Assembly (NCBI RefSeq): GCF_020880975.1
Contig: NZ_JAJIWP010000005.1
Coordinates: 62,001 to 126,000, forward strand
DNA length: 64,000 bases
DNA from: Mucilaginibacter sp. UR6-1
GTDB lineage: Bacteria > Bacteroidota > Bacteroidia > Sphingobacteriales > Sphingobacteriaceae
Direction: 5' to 3'
Below, one piece after another: positions 19,283 through 29,200 of this stretch. How positions within the stretch are numbered: position 1 is the stretch's first letter; each line of letters begins with the position of its first letter. The translations under genes were made by a program, and so were the position numbers. The notes beneath the pieces were generated by a model that saw only the letters and a list, made by a program, of their open reading frames with translations, was not told where the DNA came from and made no database searches.

Positions 19283-20323
19283 TTAATATTTTTCAATTAA
19301 AAACGCGTCTAAAGCTATGGTTGGCTTTCCTTCGGCATCAAAAGCACCCAATTTGTAATCCTGCCAATCATTATAAGCCTGCGGCTCCCAGTAAAATACA
19401 CCAAGGCCTTTTTTGCCATCAACACTATTGGTTTTAACAATAATATCGGTTAAAAACGCCTTTGAGGCAGCCGCCTCTGTAGCGGGCATACCTACCTCGC
19501 AAAGCATTACCTCGCTGCCGTAACGGGCAACCATATCATTCATGTTGGCAAGACATTGTTTATTAAGCGTTTGCCAGGTTGATGTTGTTGGGTAAAGCGA
19601 CATACCAATCACATCCCATTTAGCACCATTGGCTTTAAGGCCATCAAACATCCAACGGAACAAAACATTATCGTAACCGTTTGAAAGGTGTACGATGACT
19701 TTACTGCTGCTGCTAACTGATTTTACTGCTTCATAACCTGCATTTACCAGCTCCGCGAAATTCTTCATGTTGTCTGATGCCTTGCCATCATTCCACAGCA
19801 TGCCATCATTAGTTTCATTGCCTACCTGTACCCATTCAGGCGTAATGCCTTTATCTTTTAGGGCATTCATTACGCTTACGGTATATGTGCCAACAGTAGT
19901 TTTAAGGGTAGCGAAATCCAGATTGGCCCATGCGGCAGGTTTGTTTTGATTAGCCGGATCAGCCCATATATCGCTGTAATGCAGGTCAAGCATCAGGCGG
20001 TAGCCCGCGTTTTTTGCCCGTACTGCTTTTTCAACCATATCAGCGGTATTGTTATAGCCGTTTGCCGGGTTAACCCAGGCACGCAAACGGATAGAATTCA
20101 TGCCCTTATCCTTCAGTATAGTAAACAGATCCTGAGCGGTACCGGCATTGTTGTAAAACTTTATGCTGTTATCTTCCATTTGGGTTACCCAACTCACATC
20201 GGCGCCTTTGGCAAAACCTGCGTTTATCGGCTCATCCGGAAACTGCGGCGCGCTTATATCCTTGGTGCAACCGGCCAGTAAGCCGGCGCATGCCAAAGCG
20301 GTCAGTATATAATTCTTTTTCAT
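19283..20323 (-). CDS. GH53 endo-beta-1,4-galactanase, lipoprotein
   Basis: 346 residues with a lipobox LLAGC (Cys about residue 19), so probably at the cell surface. GH53 hallmarks are FAKGADVSWVTQMED, ILKDKGMNSIRLRAWVNP and LMLDLHYSDIWADP. Catalytic Glu candidates are E170 in WVQVGNETNDG (acid/base) and E276 in EVMLCEVGMP (nucleophile). It cuts beta-1,4-galactan backbones of pectic rhamnogalacturonan I and type I arabinogalactan into oligosaccharides for import by SusC/SusD. Its presence defines the likely substrate of the whole locus. Cotranscribed after the SusE-like gene (7-bp gap). Confidence 0.95.
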   Translation of the reverse strand: MKKNYILTALACAGLLAGCTKDISAPQFPDEPINAGFAKGADVSWVTQMEDNSIKFYNNAGTAQDLFTILKDKGMNSIRLRAWVNPANGYNNTADMVEKAVRAKNAGYRLMLDLHYSDIWADPANQNKPAAWANLDFATLKTTVGTYTVSVMNALKDKGITPEWVQVGNETNDGMLWNDGKASDNMKNFAELVNAGYEAVKSVSSSSKVIVHLSNGYDNVLFRWMFDGLKANGAKWDVIGMSLYPTTSTWQTLNKQCLANMNDMVARYGSEVMLCEVGMPATEAAASKAFLTDIIVKTNSVDGKKGLGVFYWEPQAYNDWQDYKLGAFDAEGKPTIALDAFLIEKY

Positions 20324-20330
20324 GTTGCGT

Positions 20331-21404
20331 TTAATTTTTGGTGATGGAATAGGTGTAATTACCCGGTATGCTCAGGTTCAGAACGATAGTATACCTGCCT
20401 GCCGAAGTAACCGGGATATCAGCCCCGTTTTGTTTCAGGAAACCGTTTGCCGGGGCATTGTCGCCATAATTAATATCCCAACTGCTATTCGCCCTGAATT
20501 TAATTTTACCAACCGTTAAGTTAGCCGTTACCGTCCACTCTTTTGTAGTTGTATTAAAGCTCATATTGGTATCGCTATTCCATCCGCCTGGTGTAGCATC
20601 CCCTATTATACCAAAAGTGGTTTTTTGTGCTTCCCACGTATTATTTTTGGTATTGGCTATCAGCCTGTAATAGCCTGTTGAAGGTACAAACAAATTACCG
20701 CTTGCTCCGGCAGCAAAAGTACCTCCGGCCCAGCTATCGGTATTGGTGCTGCTTGCCCAGCCATAAGTAGTAGTCCAGTTAACATCGGTGGTAATCTTAA
20801 ATATCAAATTAGCGGCATCAGCAAAATTTATATAGCCTTCATACTCTTTATTATCCAGTACTGATGCTATTTTTTCGGCTGTAGCAGGTGTCCAGCCCTG
20901 GTAAGCGGCAGGTACGTATAATGATGGATAGTTTACAATAACCGCGTAAGGTGTTGCTTTAACCGCAATCACGTTTGAAAATAAAGTATCTACATTGGTA
21001 CGCAGTTCTGATTTTACCCTCACCTCCAGTTCAGCTTCTGCGCCGGGGGTAAGCCCCATTAGTACTAAAGCATTATTTAAATCGCCAACGGTAAATTTTT
21101 GCTCAAGCGCCGCGGTGCCGTCAAGAGCGTACTCCCTGGCAGAGGCAAACTTGTTGCCTTTTTTATCTATCTGCAATGTGTATAATACAGCGGCATTATA
21201 ACCATAGTCAGCCTTATTCCAGGTAAATGTTACCGCGTTATCGGCTGCTGTTTCGCTGCTTAACTGCACATCGGTAGCGCTGGCTTTAAGGGTTGACGCG
21301 GTACCCTCGGTTGATGATTTTACCATCACCGTATCCTTTTTGCAGGCCTGCATAACCAGCACGGCCATTGCTATAAACAAGCTTTTGATTATATGTGTTC
21401 TCAT
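20331..21404 (-). CDS. SusE/SusF-like surface glycan-binding lipoprotein
   Basis: 357 residues with the lipobox VMQAC (Cys 21) and a following KKD that matches surface-export signals of Bacteroidota lipoproteins. The N-terminal region (about 40-150) is SusE-type: LKASATDVQLSSETAADNAVTFTWNKADYGY and VLYTLQIDKKGNKF. Two repeated starch-binding-like modules follow, each with a PAAYQGWTPATA or IGDATPGGWNSDTN start and LIFKITTDVNW or IKFRANSSWDINYGD end. It probably holds galactan at the surface next to SusC/SusD. Gap to SusD is 11 bp. Confidence 0.92.
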   Translation of the reverse strand: MRTHIIKSLFIAMAVLVMQACKKDTVMVKSSTEGTASTLKASATDVQLSSETAADNAVTFTWNKADYGYNAAVLYTLQIDKKGNKFASAREYALDGTAALEQKFTVGDLNNALVLMGLTPGAEAELEVRVKSELRTNVDTLFSNVIAVKATPYAVIVNYPSLYVPAAYQGWTPATAEKIASVLDNKEYEGYINFADAANLIFKITTDVNWTTTYGWASSTNTDSWAGGTFAAGASGNLFVPSTGYYRLIANTKNNTWEAQKTTFGIIGDATPGGWNSDTNMSFNTTTKEWTVTANLTVGKIKFRANSSWDINYGDNAPANGFLKQNGADIPVTSAGRYTIVLNLSIPGNYTYSITKN

Positions 21405-21415
21405 GTGATTAATGT

Positions 21416-23002
21416 TTAATAGCCCTGGTTTTGCACCAGGTTAGGGTTAGCATTTATATCGGCTGATGGCAGCGGGAACAGTGAGCGGAAAGACTCTACT
21501 CCACGGCCATTGCGGGTGCCGCCTTTCCATGGCCACAGGTAACTGTCATTAGTAAACCTGCCATAGCGGATCAGGTCGCTCCTGCGGAAGCCTTCCCAAT
21601 AAAGCTCACGGGTACGCTCATTAAGTACATCATTAAGCGTGTAGCTGCTTATGTTACCGCTATTATTACCATAAGCACGCTGGCGCAACTGATTGATGTA
21701 ACCGATAGCGGTCGCTTCTGAACCTGTCCCGCCGCGTTTTACCGCTTCGGCATATACCAGATACATTTCGGCAAGGCGAAACAACGGAAAATCAGTAGAT
21801 GCGTAAACACCGTTTGGCGATGCCGGGGTAGTACCTGTTGATGTAATGTTGCTAAACTTGGCTACCGCTAACCCATCGGTAAAAACAGTAACATCATCCA
21901 TTTCAATTTTATTACCTGCAAACATGGCGCGCCTGTCAGTATTCCCGCTGTAGTCGCCAAATGTTTCGGGGAGGTTGCGCGTACTGCGCATGCCGCTCCA
22001 GCCGCCGTTAGGTACACCAAAAGTAGCCGGGCCCATAGCACCGCTTACGGCAGCATTAATCAGGTAAGTGGTTCCACCATAGGTTTGCGAATTCACGCCA
22101 TCATAATTTATGGCGAAGATGGTTTCGGTATTATTACGGTTATTATCGCCCAAAAACAAACTACGGTATGATGCATTAAGCGAATACGCCGAGTTAATTA
22201 CCTTATCCGCATAAGTTATCGCTTCACTATACTTATTGTTGCCCGGTCCAAGATATACCTCTGCATTTAAATAGATGCGTGCCAGCAAGGCCTGGGCGGC
22301 TGCCTGATCGGCACGGCCATACTCATTTTGTTTGGCGGCTACCAACTGCGGTTCAATCGCCTTTAATTCACTTTCGATGTAGCTGAACAGGCTGGCGCGG
22401 GTAGTTTGGGGCGGGGTAAATTTACCTATCGGATCATTCTCCGTTACAAACGGCGGATTGCCAAACAGATCCATCAGTACCCAGTATTCAAACGCGCGTA
22501 AAAAACGGGCTTCAGCACGGTAACGGCGTATGTTTTCGGCTTCGGTACCGGTAATATTACGCAATGCAATTTTTTCGTCTGTTGATTCGCGGATGAACTC
22601 ATTGCAAGCCGTGATATGATATAAACAACGGCTGTACAATCCGCGTATCATAACGTTGGTTGATGTCCAGTTCATTGCATGAAAATCCTGCAAGCCGGGG
22701 TCATTCCATACAATGGCGGCTTCATCGGTGGTAAGTTCCTGCAGGTTCCAGAATAATCGTAAAAAATCTGATGTCCCCTGGTCAATACCGGCTATATCTC
22801 CTTCGGCAGCATCAGGGCCACCGTTGCCGGTAAGCGCGAATGCTCCGTAAATTTTCGCCATTGATTGCTTGTAGCCTTCGGGGGTGCTGTATACCTTATC
22901 GGCAGTAAGCGCGTTTGTTGGCACACGGTCCAGATCCTTATGGCAACTGCTTATTATAGCTGCCAGCACCAATAAACCTGTTATATATTTAAATGCTTTC
23001 AT
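21416..23002 (-). CDS. SusD/RagB-type glycan-binding lipoprotein
   Basis: 528 residues with lipobox IISSC (Cys 20) and the N-terminal SusD stretch CHKDLDRVPTNALTADKVYSTPEGY. The TPR-like part includes RAEARFLRAFEYWVLMDLFGNPPFVTE and QAAAQALLARIYLNAEVYLG. The C-terminal RagB/SusD domain includes FPLFRLAEMYLVYAEAVKRG and VLNERTRELYWEGFRRSDLIRYGRF. It forms the lid over the SusC pore and captures oligosaccharides. It lies 8 bp downstream of susC in one operon. Confidence 0.98.
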   Translation of the reverse strand: MKAFKYITGLLVLAAIISSCHKDLDRVPTNALTADKVYSTPEGYKQSMAKIYGAFALTGNGGPDAAEGDIAGIDQGTSDFLRLFWNLQELTTDEAAIVWNDPGLQDFHAMNWTSTNVMIRGLYSRCLYHITACNEFIRESTDEKIALRNITGTEAENIRRYRAEARFLRAFEYWVLMDLFGNPPFVTENDPIGKFTPPQTTRASLFSYIESELKAIEPQLVAAKQNEYGRADQAAAQALLARIYLNAEVYLGPGNNKYSEAITYADKVINSAYSLNASYRSLFLGDNNRNNTETIFAINYDGVNSQTYGGTTYLINAAVSGAMGPATFGVPNGGWSGMRSTRNLPETFGDYSGNTDRRAMFAGNKIEMDDVTVFTDGLAVAKFSNITSTGTTPASPNGVYASTDFPLFRLAEMYLVYAEAVKRGGTGSEATAIGYINQLRQRAYGNNSGNISSYTLNDVLNERTRELYWEGFRRSDLIRYGRFTNDSYLWPWKGGTRNGRGVESFRSLFPLPSADINANPNLVQNQGY

Positions 23003-23010
23003 GTTCGTAA

Positions 23011-25977
23011 TTAAAAATCAAGATTAACGCCTAAAACGAATGTGCGCGGCCTTGGGTAAAAATTGTTATCAATACCACTGCTGATCTCCGGATCGAGGCC
23101 GGTATAGTTGGTTATCAAAAAAACATTCTGGCAATTGGCGTTTACACGTAAACCCACTTTGTTGCCAAAAATTTTACCCGCGTTGTATCCTATCCCAACA
23201 TTATCCATTCTTAAAAATGACGCGTTCTCGAGATAGTAATCACTCAGGTACTGGTTATTGTCAAACCCCGATTTAAATATCTCGGTACTGGCATTGCCTA
23301 AATAGCCTGCCGGGTTGAGTATACCACGGGTTACGCCAACATTTGCCTTGGTATTATTATATACGTAATTACCCAGGTTTGAACGAAGCACTGTTGACAG
23401 CGACCACTTTTTATAATTAACCTGCGTGCTAAAGCCAAGTATAAAATTTGGCATAGCGGCTTTAACCCGGTACAAGTCCTTCTCGTTAATAATATTATCT
23501 CCGTTAAGGTCTTCATAAATACCCTCTTTAGGTTTGCCACTCTCGTCATACACCTGGCGGTACAGGTAAAATGTATAAGGGCGATAGCCAACCGAGTTTA
23601 TTTGTACGGTGTTGCCCGTTCCGCCGGATATGCCGCCCACCTGATCGCCGGGATAGGTAGGGTTATTTACCGCGGTAAGGTTAGTGATGCGGGTATTATT
23701 ATAGGTTAAGTTAAAACCCAGATCCCAGCTAACGTTTTTACTTTTAACCGGCGACGCGTTAATACTAAATTCAACGCCCTTGTTTTCAATATTACCAACG
23801 TTTGTGGTGATATAGTTACTAAAGTTTGAACCCAGCGGCGATGGTATCCGGTTAAGCAGATCTTTGGTCTTTTTAAAATACACGTCAACCGCACCGCTTA
23901 TACGGCCGTTCAAAAATCCAAAATCAACACCCGCGTTGTACGTTGCGGTTTGCTCCCATTTTAATGATCTGTCATAAGCAGTCGGGGCATACATGTTGTA
24001 AAACGTATCGCCAAGCTGATATTTAGCTGATGCAGCACTAAGCGCGTAAGTTGGCAGGTATGAATAATAAGGTATGCCATCCTGCTGCCCGGTGATGCCA
24101 TAGCTCAATCTTAATTTCAAATCACTCAAAGTATTTGATTCTTTCAGGAACGACTCCTGGTTGATGCGCCAGGTTAAGGCTACCGACGGGAATACCCCCC
24201 AGCGGTTTTCGGGTGCGAATTTTGATGATCCGTCTGTACGTACTGATGCTGCCAGTATGTATTTATCGGCAAGAGTATAAATTAAACGGCCATAGTATGA
24301 TATAAGCGTATTTTGCGGCTTATCAAAAGGGAACGCAGGCTCCGAACCTGCCACTACCTGCCCACTGGCATTATAGCTTGGATAGTAATAGATCTTTGTT
24401 AAAAAATCATAATAGCCGTAACCTGCAGTTGCATTAATGTTACTGTTAATTGATTTCAGATCTTTAGTATAGTTCAGGTAAAACTCCAGTACCTTATTGT
24501 TTACATCCTGCTGATAGCGGTTATCTAAACCACCAACTGCGAAGCTTTGCGCCGCGTTGGCCGGTACATTGGTTGTGCCTTTACCGTTTGATATATCATA
24601 ACCCAGGTTAAGGTTGGCATGCAGTTCAGGTAAAAAATGCATGCTGTAATCAAACTGGGCGTTGCCGTAGCTTCTTTTCACCTCGCTTTTGCCTGTGTTT
24701 TGAGCCAGCAAAGCTACCGGGTTGCGGGTTGCATTCGGGTTCGGAATAACGTTTCCTACGTTATCAGTATTAGTCCACTCAAAGTAGTTACCAAAGTTAT
24801 TTTTGGCATATACCGGCTGTGTAGGGTCAAAAAACACGGCGGCACCAATAGCTCCCTGGTTGGCAAAGCGGGTATCAGTAAGCGCGCCTTTCAGGTTAAC
24901 ATCAACCTTTAAATGGTTATCAAAAAACTTAGGGTTAAGTGTTATGGCCCCGGTTGTACGCTGCAAACCATCAGTAACCAGCACACCTACCTGTTTAAGA
25001 TACCCTACGGATACACGGTAAGGCATGTTTTTATAAGAACCGGCCACACTTATGTTATTATCCGTTCCGAGCGAGGTTTGATAAACCTCATCCTGCCAGT
25101 TGGTGTTGGCATTACCAAGCAAGGCCTTTTGATCGGCATTGCCATTGGCGTTTACATATGCCCTGAACTGATCGGCGGTAAGCACATCAACCTTTTTGCC
25201 TACTTTATAAGCTGATAGCTGGGTGCTGAAATTAACCTTTGGCGTACCTGACGCGCCTTTTTTAGTAGTGATCAATATTACACCGTTTGATGCGCGTGAA
25301 CCGTAGATGGCCGTAGCTGATGCATCTTTTAAAACAGTGAACGATTCTATATCATTGGGGTTAATTAAACTTAGCGGGTTTGAAGCGCCAGAAATGGCGT
25401 TATTGCTTAAAGGCACCCCGTCAATCACGATCAGCGGATCGTTACTCGCGGTGAGCGATGCCCCGCCCCTGATGCGGATGGTACTCCCGGCACCCGGCGC
25501 GCCACCGTTAGAGGTAATGGCCACACCAGGTACTTTACCCGCAATTAATTGCTCAGGCGTGGTAATACTGCCCTTTTGAAAATCCTTTGATGATACGGTG
25601 GATATTGCACCGGTTAAACTCTTTTTTTGCTGGCTGCCGTAACCTATAATTACTACCTCATTAAGGGCTGATGCCGCCGCTGGTTTCATGGTTAAGGTTA
25701 CAGCCACACCGTTATCGCTTACATTTTGCGATAGCTCCTGATAACCTAAAAATTTTACTGTTACCGTAACGGCTCCTGCCGGCAAGCCATTTAGTTTAAA
25801 CCTGCCGTTTATATCAGTAGCTGTAGAGCGCGTGCCTGCCAGTACTGAAGCGCCGGGCAAAGGCTGGCCTTTTTCATCGAGCACCTGCCCGCTAACACTG
25901 CCGGTTTGCGCAAACGCAAAATTTACGGCCATAGCAAACAAGAGCAACAAAGTTGTTCTTAAATAAAAATTTCTCAT
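23011..25977 (-). CDS. SusC/RagA-type TonB-linked outer membrane transporter
   Basis: 988 residues with a signal peptide (ending AFAQ). A carboxypeptidase-regulatory-like domain follows (VSGQVLDEKGQPLPGASVLAGTR, about 27-110). The plug domain includes EQLIAGKVPGVAITSNGG, STIRIRGGASL and VLKDASATAIYGSRASNGVILITTKKG. A 22-strand barrel ends in FVLGVNLDF with a C-terminal Phe. It imports oligosaccharides across the outer membrane using TonB energy, together with SusD. It is the first gene of the operon and divergent from the hybrid sensor. The 237-bp gap between them holds both promoters, but no convincing -33/-7 pair could be fixed on either side. Confidence 0.98.
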   Translation of the reverse strand: MRNFYLRTTLLLLFAMAVNFAFAQTGSVSGQVLDEKGQPLPGASVLAGTRSTATDINGRFKLNGLPAGAVTVTVKFLGYQELSQNVSDNGVAVTLTMKPAAASALNEVVIIGYGSQQKKSLTGAISTVSSKDFQKGSITTPEQLIAGKVPGVAITSNGGAPGAGSTIRIRGGASLTASNDPLIVIDGVPLSNNAISGASNPLSLINPNDIESFTVLKDASATAIYGSRASNGVILITTKKGASGTPKVNFSTQLSAYKVGKKVDVLTADQFRAYVNANGNADQKALLGNANTNWQDEVYQTSLGTDNNISVAGSYKNMPYRVSVGYLKQVGVLVTDGLQRTTGAITLNPKFFDNHLKVDVNLKGALTDTRFANQGAIGAAVFFDPTQPVYAKNNFGNYFEWTNTDNVGNVIPNPNATRNPVALLAQNTGKSEVKRSYGNAQFDYSMHFLPELHANLNLGYDISNGKGTTNVPANAAQSFAVGGLDNRYQQDVNNKVLEFYLNYTKDLKSINSNINATAGYGYYDFLTKIYYYPSYNASGQVVAGSEPAFPFDKPQNTLISYYGRLIYTLADKYILAASVRTDGSSKFAPENRWGVFPSVALTWRINQESFLKESNTLSDLKLRLSYGITGQQDGIPYYSYLPTYALSAASAKYQLGDTFYNMYAPTAYDRSLKWEQTATYNAGVDFGFLNGRISGAVDVYFKKTKDLLNRIPSPLGSNFSNYITTNVGNIENKGVEFSINASPVKSKNVSWDLGFNLTYNNTRITNLTAVNNPTYPGDQVGGISGGTGNTVQINSVGYRPYTFYLYRQVYDESGKPKEGIYEDLNGDNIINEKDLYRVKAAMPNFILGFSTQVNYKKWSLSTVLRSNLGNYVYNNTKANVGVTRGILNPAGYLGNASTEIFKSGFDNNQYLSDYYLENASFLRMDNVGIGYNAGKIFGNKVGLRVNANCQNVFLITNYTGLDPEISSGIDNNFYPRPRTFVLGVNLDF

Positions 25978-26214
25978 TTAAAATGGTTTTATTGGTAATG
26001 CGATATTTATAATCGGACTACAATAATAGCTGTATGTAAGTGCTTCGCGTTTGTTCAAATCAGCATTTTACTTGTTCGTTTTAACTTTATTTGAGCTTAA
26101 AACATGCTTTATTGATTATATCCGCTTAACAAATACATTATAACGGGCACAGCGTTGTATGTTGATGTGGAATTAAGATATTGTTACCTAACTTTAGCGC
26201 ATCATAAATTCTGA

Positions 26215-29200
26215 ATGCCTTCATCTCTTTTTAGAAAAACTTTTTCCGGTGGTATATATGCTGTATATGCCTGGCTTGCTTTAATGCTGATTGCAAATGC
26301 GGCCAAAGCACAGGATATGGTTTTTGATCACATCGGCTATAGCGAGGGTTTATCAAACAGTACCATACAGGCTATTATTCAGGATATGCGGGGTTTTATG
26401 TGGATAGGAACCCGCGACGGACTAAACTTATATGACGGGCGGCAGGTAACCGTTTTCAGGAACGTGCCGGGGCAGCTAAATTCCCTTAGCGATAATTATA
26501 TAACCTGCTTATATACCGACCACGAGAATAACCTTTGGGTAGGCACCAGTAACGGGCTCAACCAATACAACAGCCGCTTGCGTACGTTTACCGCCTATGT
26601 GGGTAAAGAGCGATCAAACATCGCCTTACATGGCAACCGGGTTAACTGCATTTTTGAAGATGCCCAAAAACGCCTTTGGATAGGCACCAATGCCGGGCTC
26701 AATTTAATGGATCAGAAAGAAGGCACCTTTAAGCTGATGCATACCGCAGGCGCCGTAAATTGTATTTACCAGGATCAGAAAAACAACCTTTGGCTTGGTA
26801 CCCAGGGCGGACTTATTAATTACACAGCTAATGGCAAGCCGCTGTTTAATACCGCCATTATACGTATACAACAGGACAAAGCGGAGGATTTATGGCTGGC
26901 AACTGAAAACAAAGGGCTTATACGTTATGATTTACGTAATGGACAAAGCACCATTTACCGGCATAACGATGCCGACCCCAATAGCCTGGGCAGCGACCTG
27001 GTTTTGGCCTTGCTGGCTGATAAAAAAGGACAAATACTGGCAGGTACTATAAATGGTGGCCTCAATATTTTTGACGCTAAGACAAACGGTTTTAAAAAAT
27101 ACACCTACCGCGCCGGCTTTGAGGATGGCTTATCGCAACGTACCATAAGTGCCCTTTTTGAGGACAAGCAAGGCAATTACTGGATCGGAACACATCGCGG
27201 CGGTGTAAACATATTTTCGCCCAAGGCCCGTAAGTTTAAAGTTTACCGGCAACAGCCATCAGGCAAAGGGCTTAGTTATAATGATGTTAAGTGTTTTGAA
27301 CAGGATCACTCTGGCCGTATATGGATAGGCACTGATGGCGGCGGGCTTAATTTGTTTGACAAGGCACATAACACCTTTAAGGTATACAATTATAAGGTAA
27401 ACGAGGGTGGAAGCCTTGGGTCTGACGCGGTGCTGGATCTGACTGAAGATAAACAAAACCGATTGTGGATAGCCACCTGGGGCGGCGGGCTTAATTTATT
27501 TCACCCTCAATCAAACACTTTTACCAGGTTTATGAATATACCCGGCGATAGCACTTCCCTATCATCAAACTTTGTACAAAAAGTTTACCAGGATACTGAA
27601 GGCAAGCTATGGGTAGGTACCTATTTTGGCGGCCTTAATATTTTTAATCCCCTAACCGGAAAATTCAGCAGGATTACACGCGGTACAGGAAATTCAGTAT
27701 TAAGCGGCAACAACATCGTATCAATAAATGAGGATGCCTACAAAAACCTCTGGATAGGTACAGATGATGGCGGGCTGAACAGATATGACAGAAACAGCGC
27801 CGCTTTTAAGCATTACTTTGCACGCGAGCCGCGCATGCCCGATGTGCGGGTTATATTTTCGGATAGCCGCAAGCGGTTATGGATAGGTCAGGCAGGCTTA
27901 TATGTATATGATAAAAATGCCGATACATTTCGGGTTGTTACCAAAAAAGCCGGGCTTGACCATATTTTTATAAAAGGAATAACTGAGGACAATTACGGGC
28001 ACCTATGGATATCCACCTCAAACGGACTAATACGTTTTAAACCGGACACCGGCGATGCAACCACCTACAACACTGCGGATGGTTTGCAGGCAATGGAGTT
28101 TGAGGTGAACGCTTTTATGAAAGCCCGTGATGGCGAGATGTATTTTGGCGGTATTAATGGCTTCAATACCTTTTATCCTGATAAAATAAAGGCTAATACT
28201 TATCTGCCGGCAGTATATATAACCGGTTTCCAGATCTTTAATAAAGAGGTATTCATCGGCCCCGGCACACCGCTTAAACAGGATGTAAGCATTACCCAAA
28301 CCATCAGGCTTAATTATGAACAGTCAAGCATATCGTTCACCTTTGCGGCGCTTAACTATATTACCCCGCAAAACAACCGCTATGCTTACAGGCTTACCGG
28401 CATTGATAAAAATTACGTTTATACTCAAGCTAACAAGGCTGTTTATACCAACCTCGATCCGGGTACCTATGTATTCCGCGTAAAAGCGGCAAATAACGAT
28501 GGGCTGTGGGCCAACAAAGGTGCAAGTATTACCATTATTATAACACCGCCGTGGTGGCAAACCTGGTGGTTTAAACTGTTTGCACTAATATTTGCAGGCG
28601 GCGCTGTTTACGCGTACCTGCGTTACCGGCATCAGCAACAGCTAAAAACGCTCGAAGCACAAAAAAAAGAGGAGATACACCAAACACAGCTACAATTTTT
28701 TACTAATATATCTCATGAGTTCAGAACGCCGCTGAGCCTTATACTTGGGCCGGTTGAAAATATCATTAACAACTACCGGCAACAGCAAAGCGCTGATCTG
28801 GCACAGGCGCACGGCACTATATATCGTAATGCAAAACGGCTTATGCACCTGGTGAGTGAACTGATGGATTTCCGTAAAGCTGAGTCGGGCGCATTACAAC
28901 TTAAAGTAACCGGTGGCAACATCAGCTTATTTTTACAGGAAATTGCCGGCGAGTTTGCAGCCTGGGCGCAACAAAAAGGCATCACCTTTAAAGTTGAGGC
29001 AAACAGCCCTGAACAGGCGGTTTTATTTGACAGGCAGGTGTTAGAAAAAATATTGCTTAACCTCATTAATAATGCCCTGAAGTATACCAATAACGGTGGC
29101 GAGGTATCCGTAACGCTGCTGTTTGATCTGGATCGTTTTACTCCCCGCTTTGCCCATGAACTAAAGGTGGATAATAATTACGCGGGTAAAAAATATATAT

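Noticed and set aside
23331..23894. Open frames of 60-90 codons inside susC on the same strand
   Set aside because: Shadow frames within a clear 988-residue gene; their products lack domains.
26189..26196. TAACTTTA as a promoter for the hybrid sensor
   Set aside because: The last base differs from consensus and the nearest TTG is 24 bp away, longer than the usual spacing.
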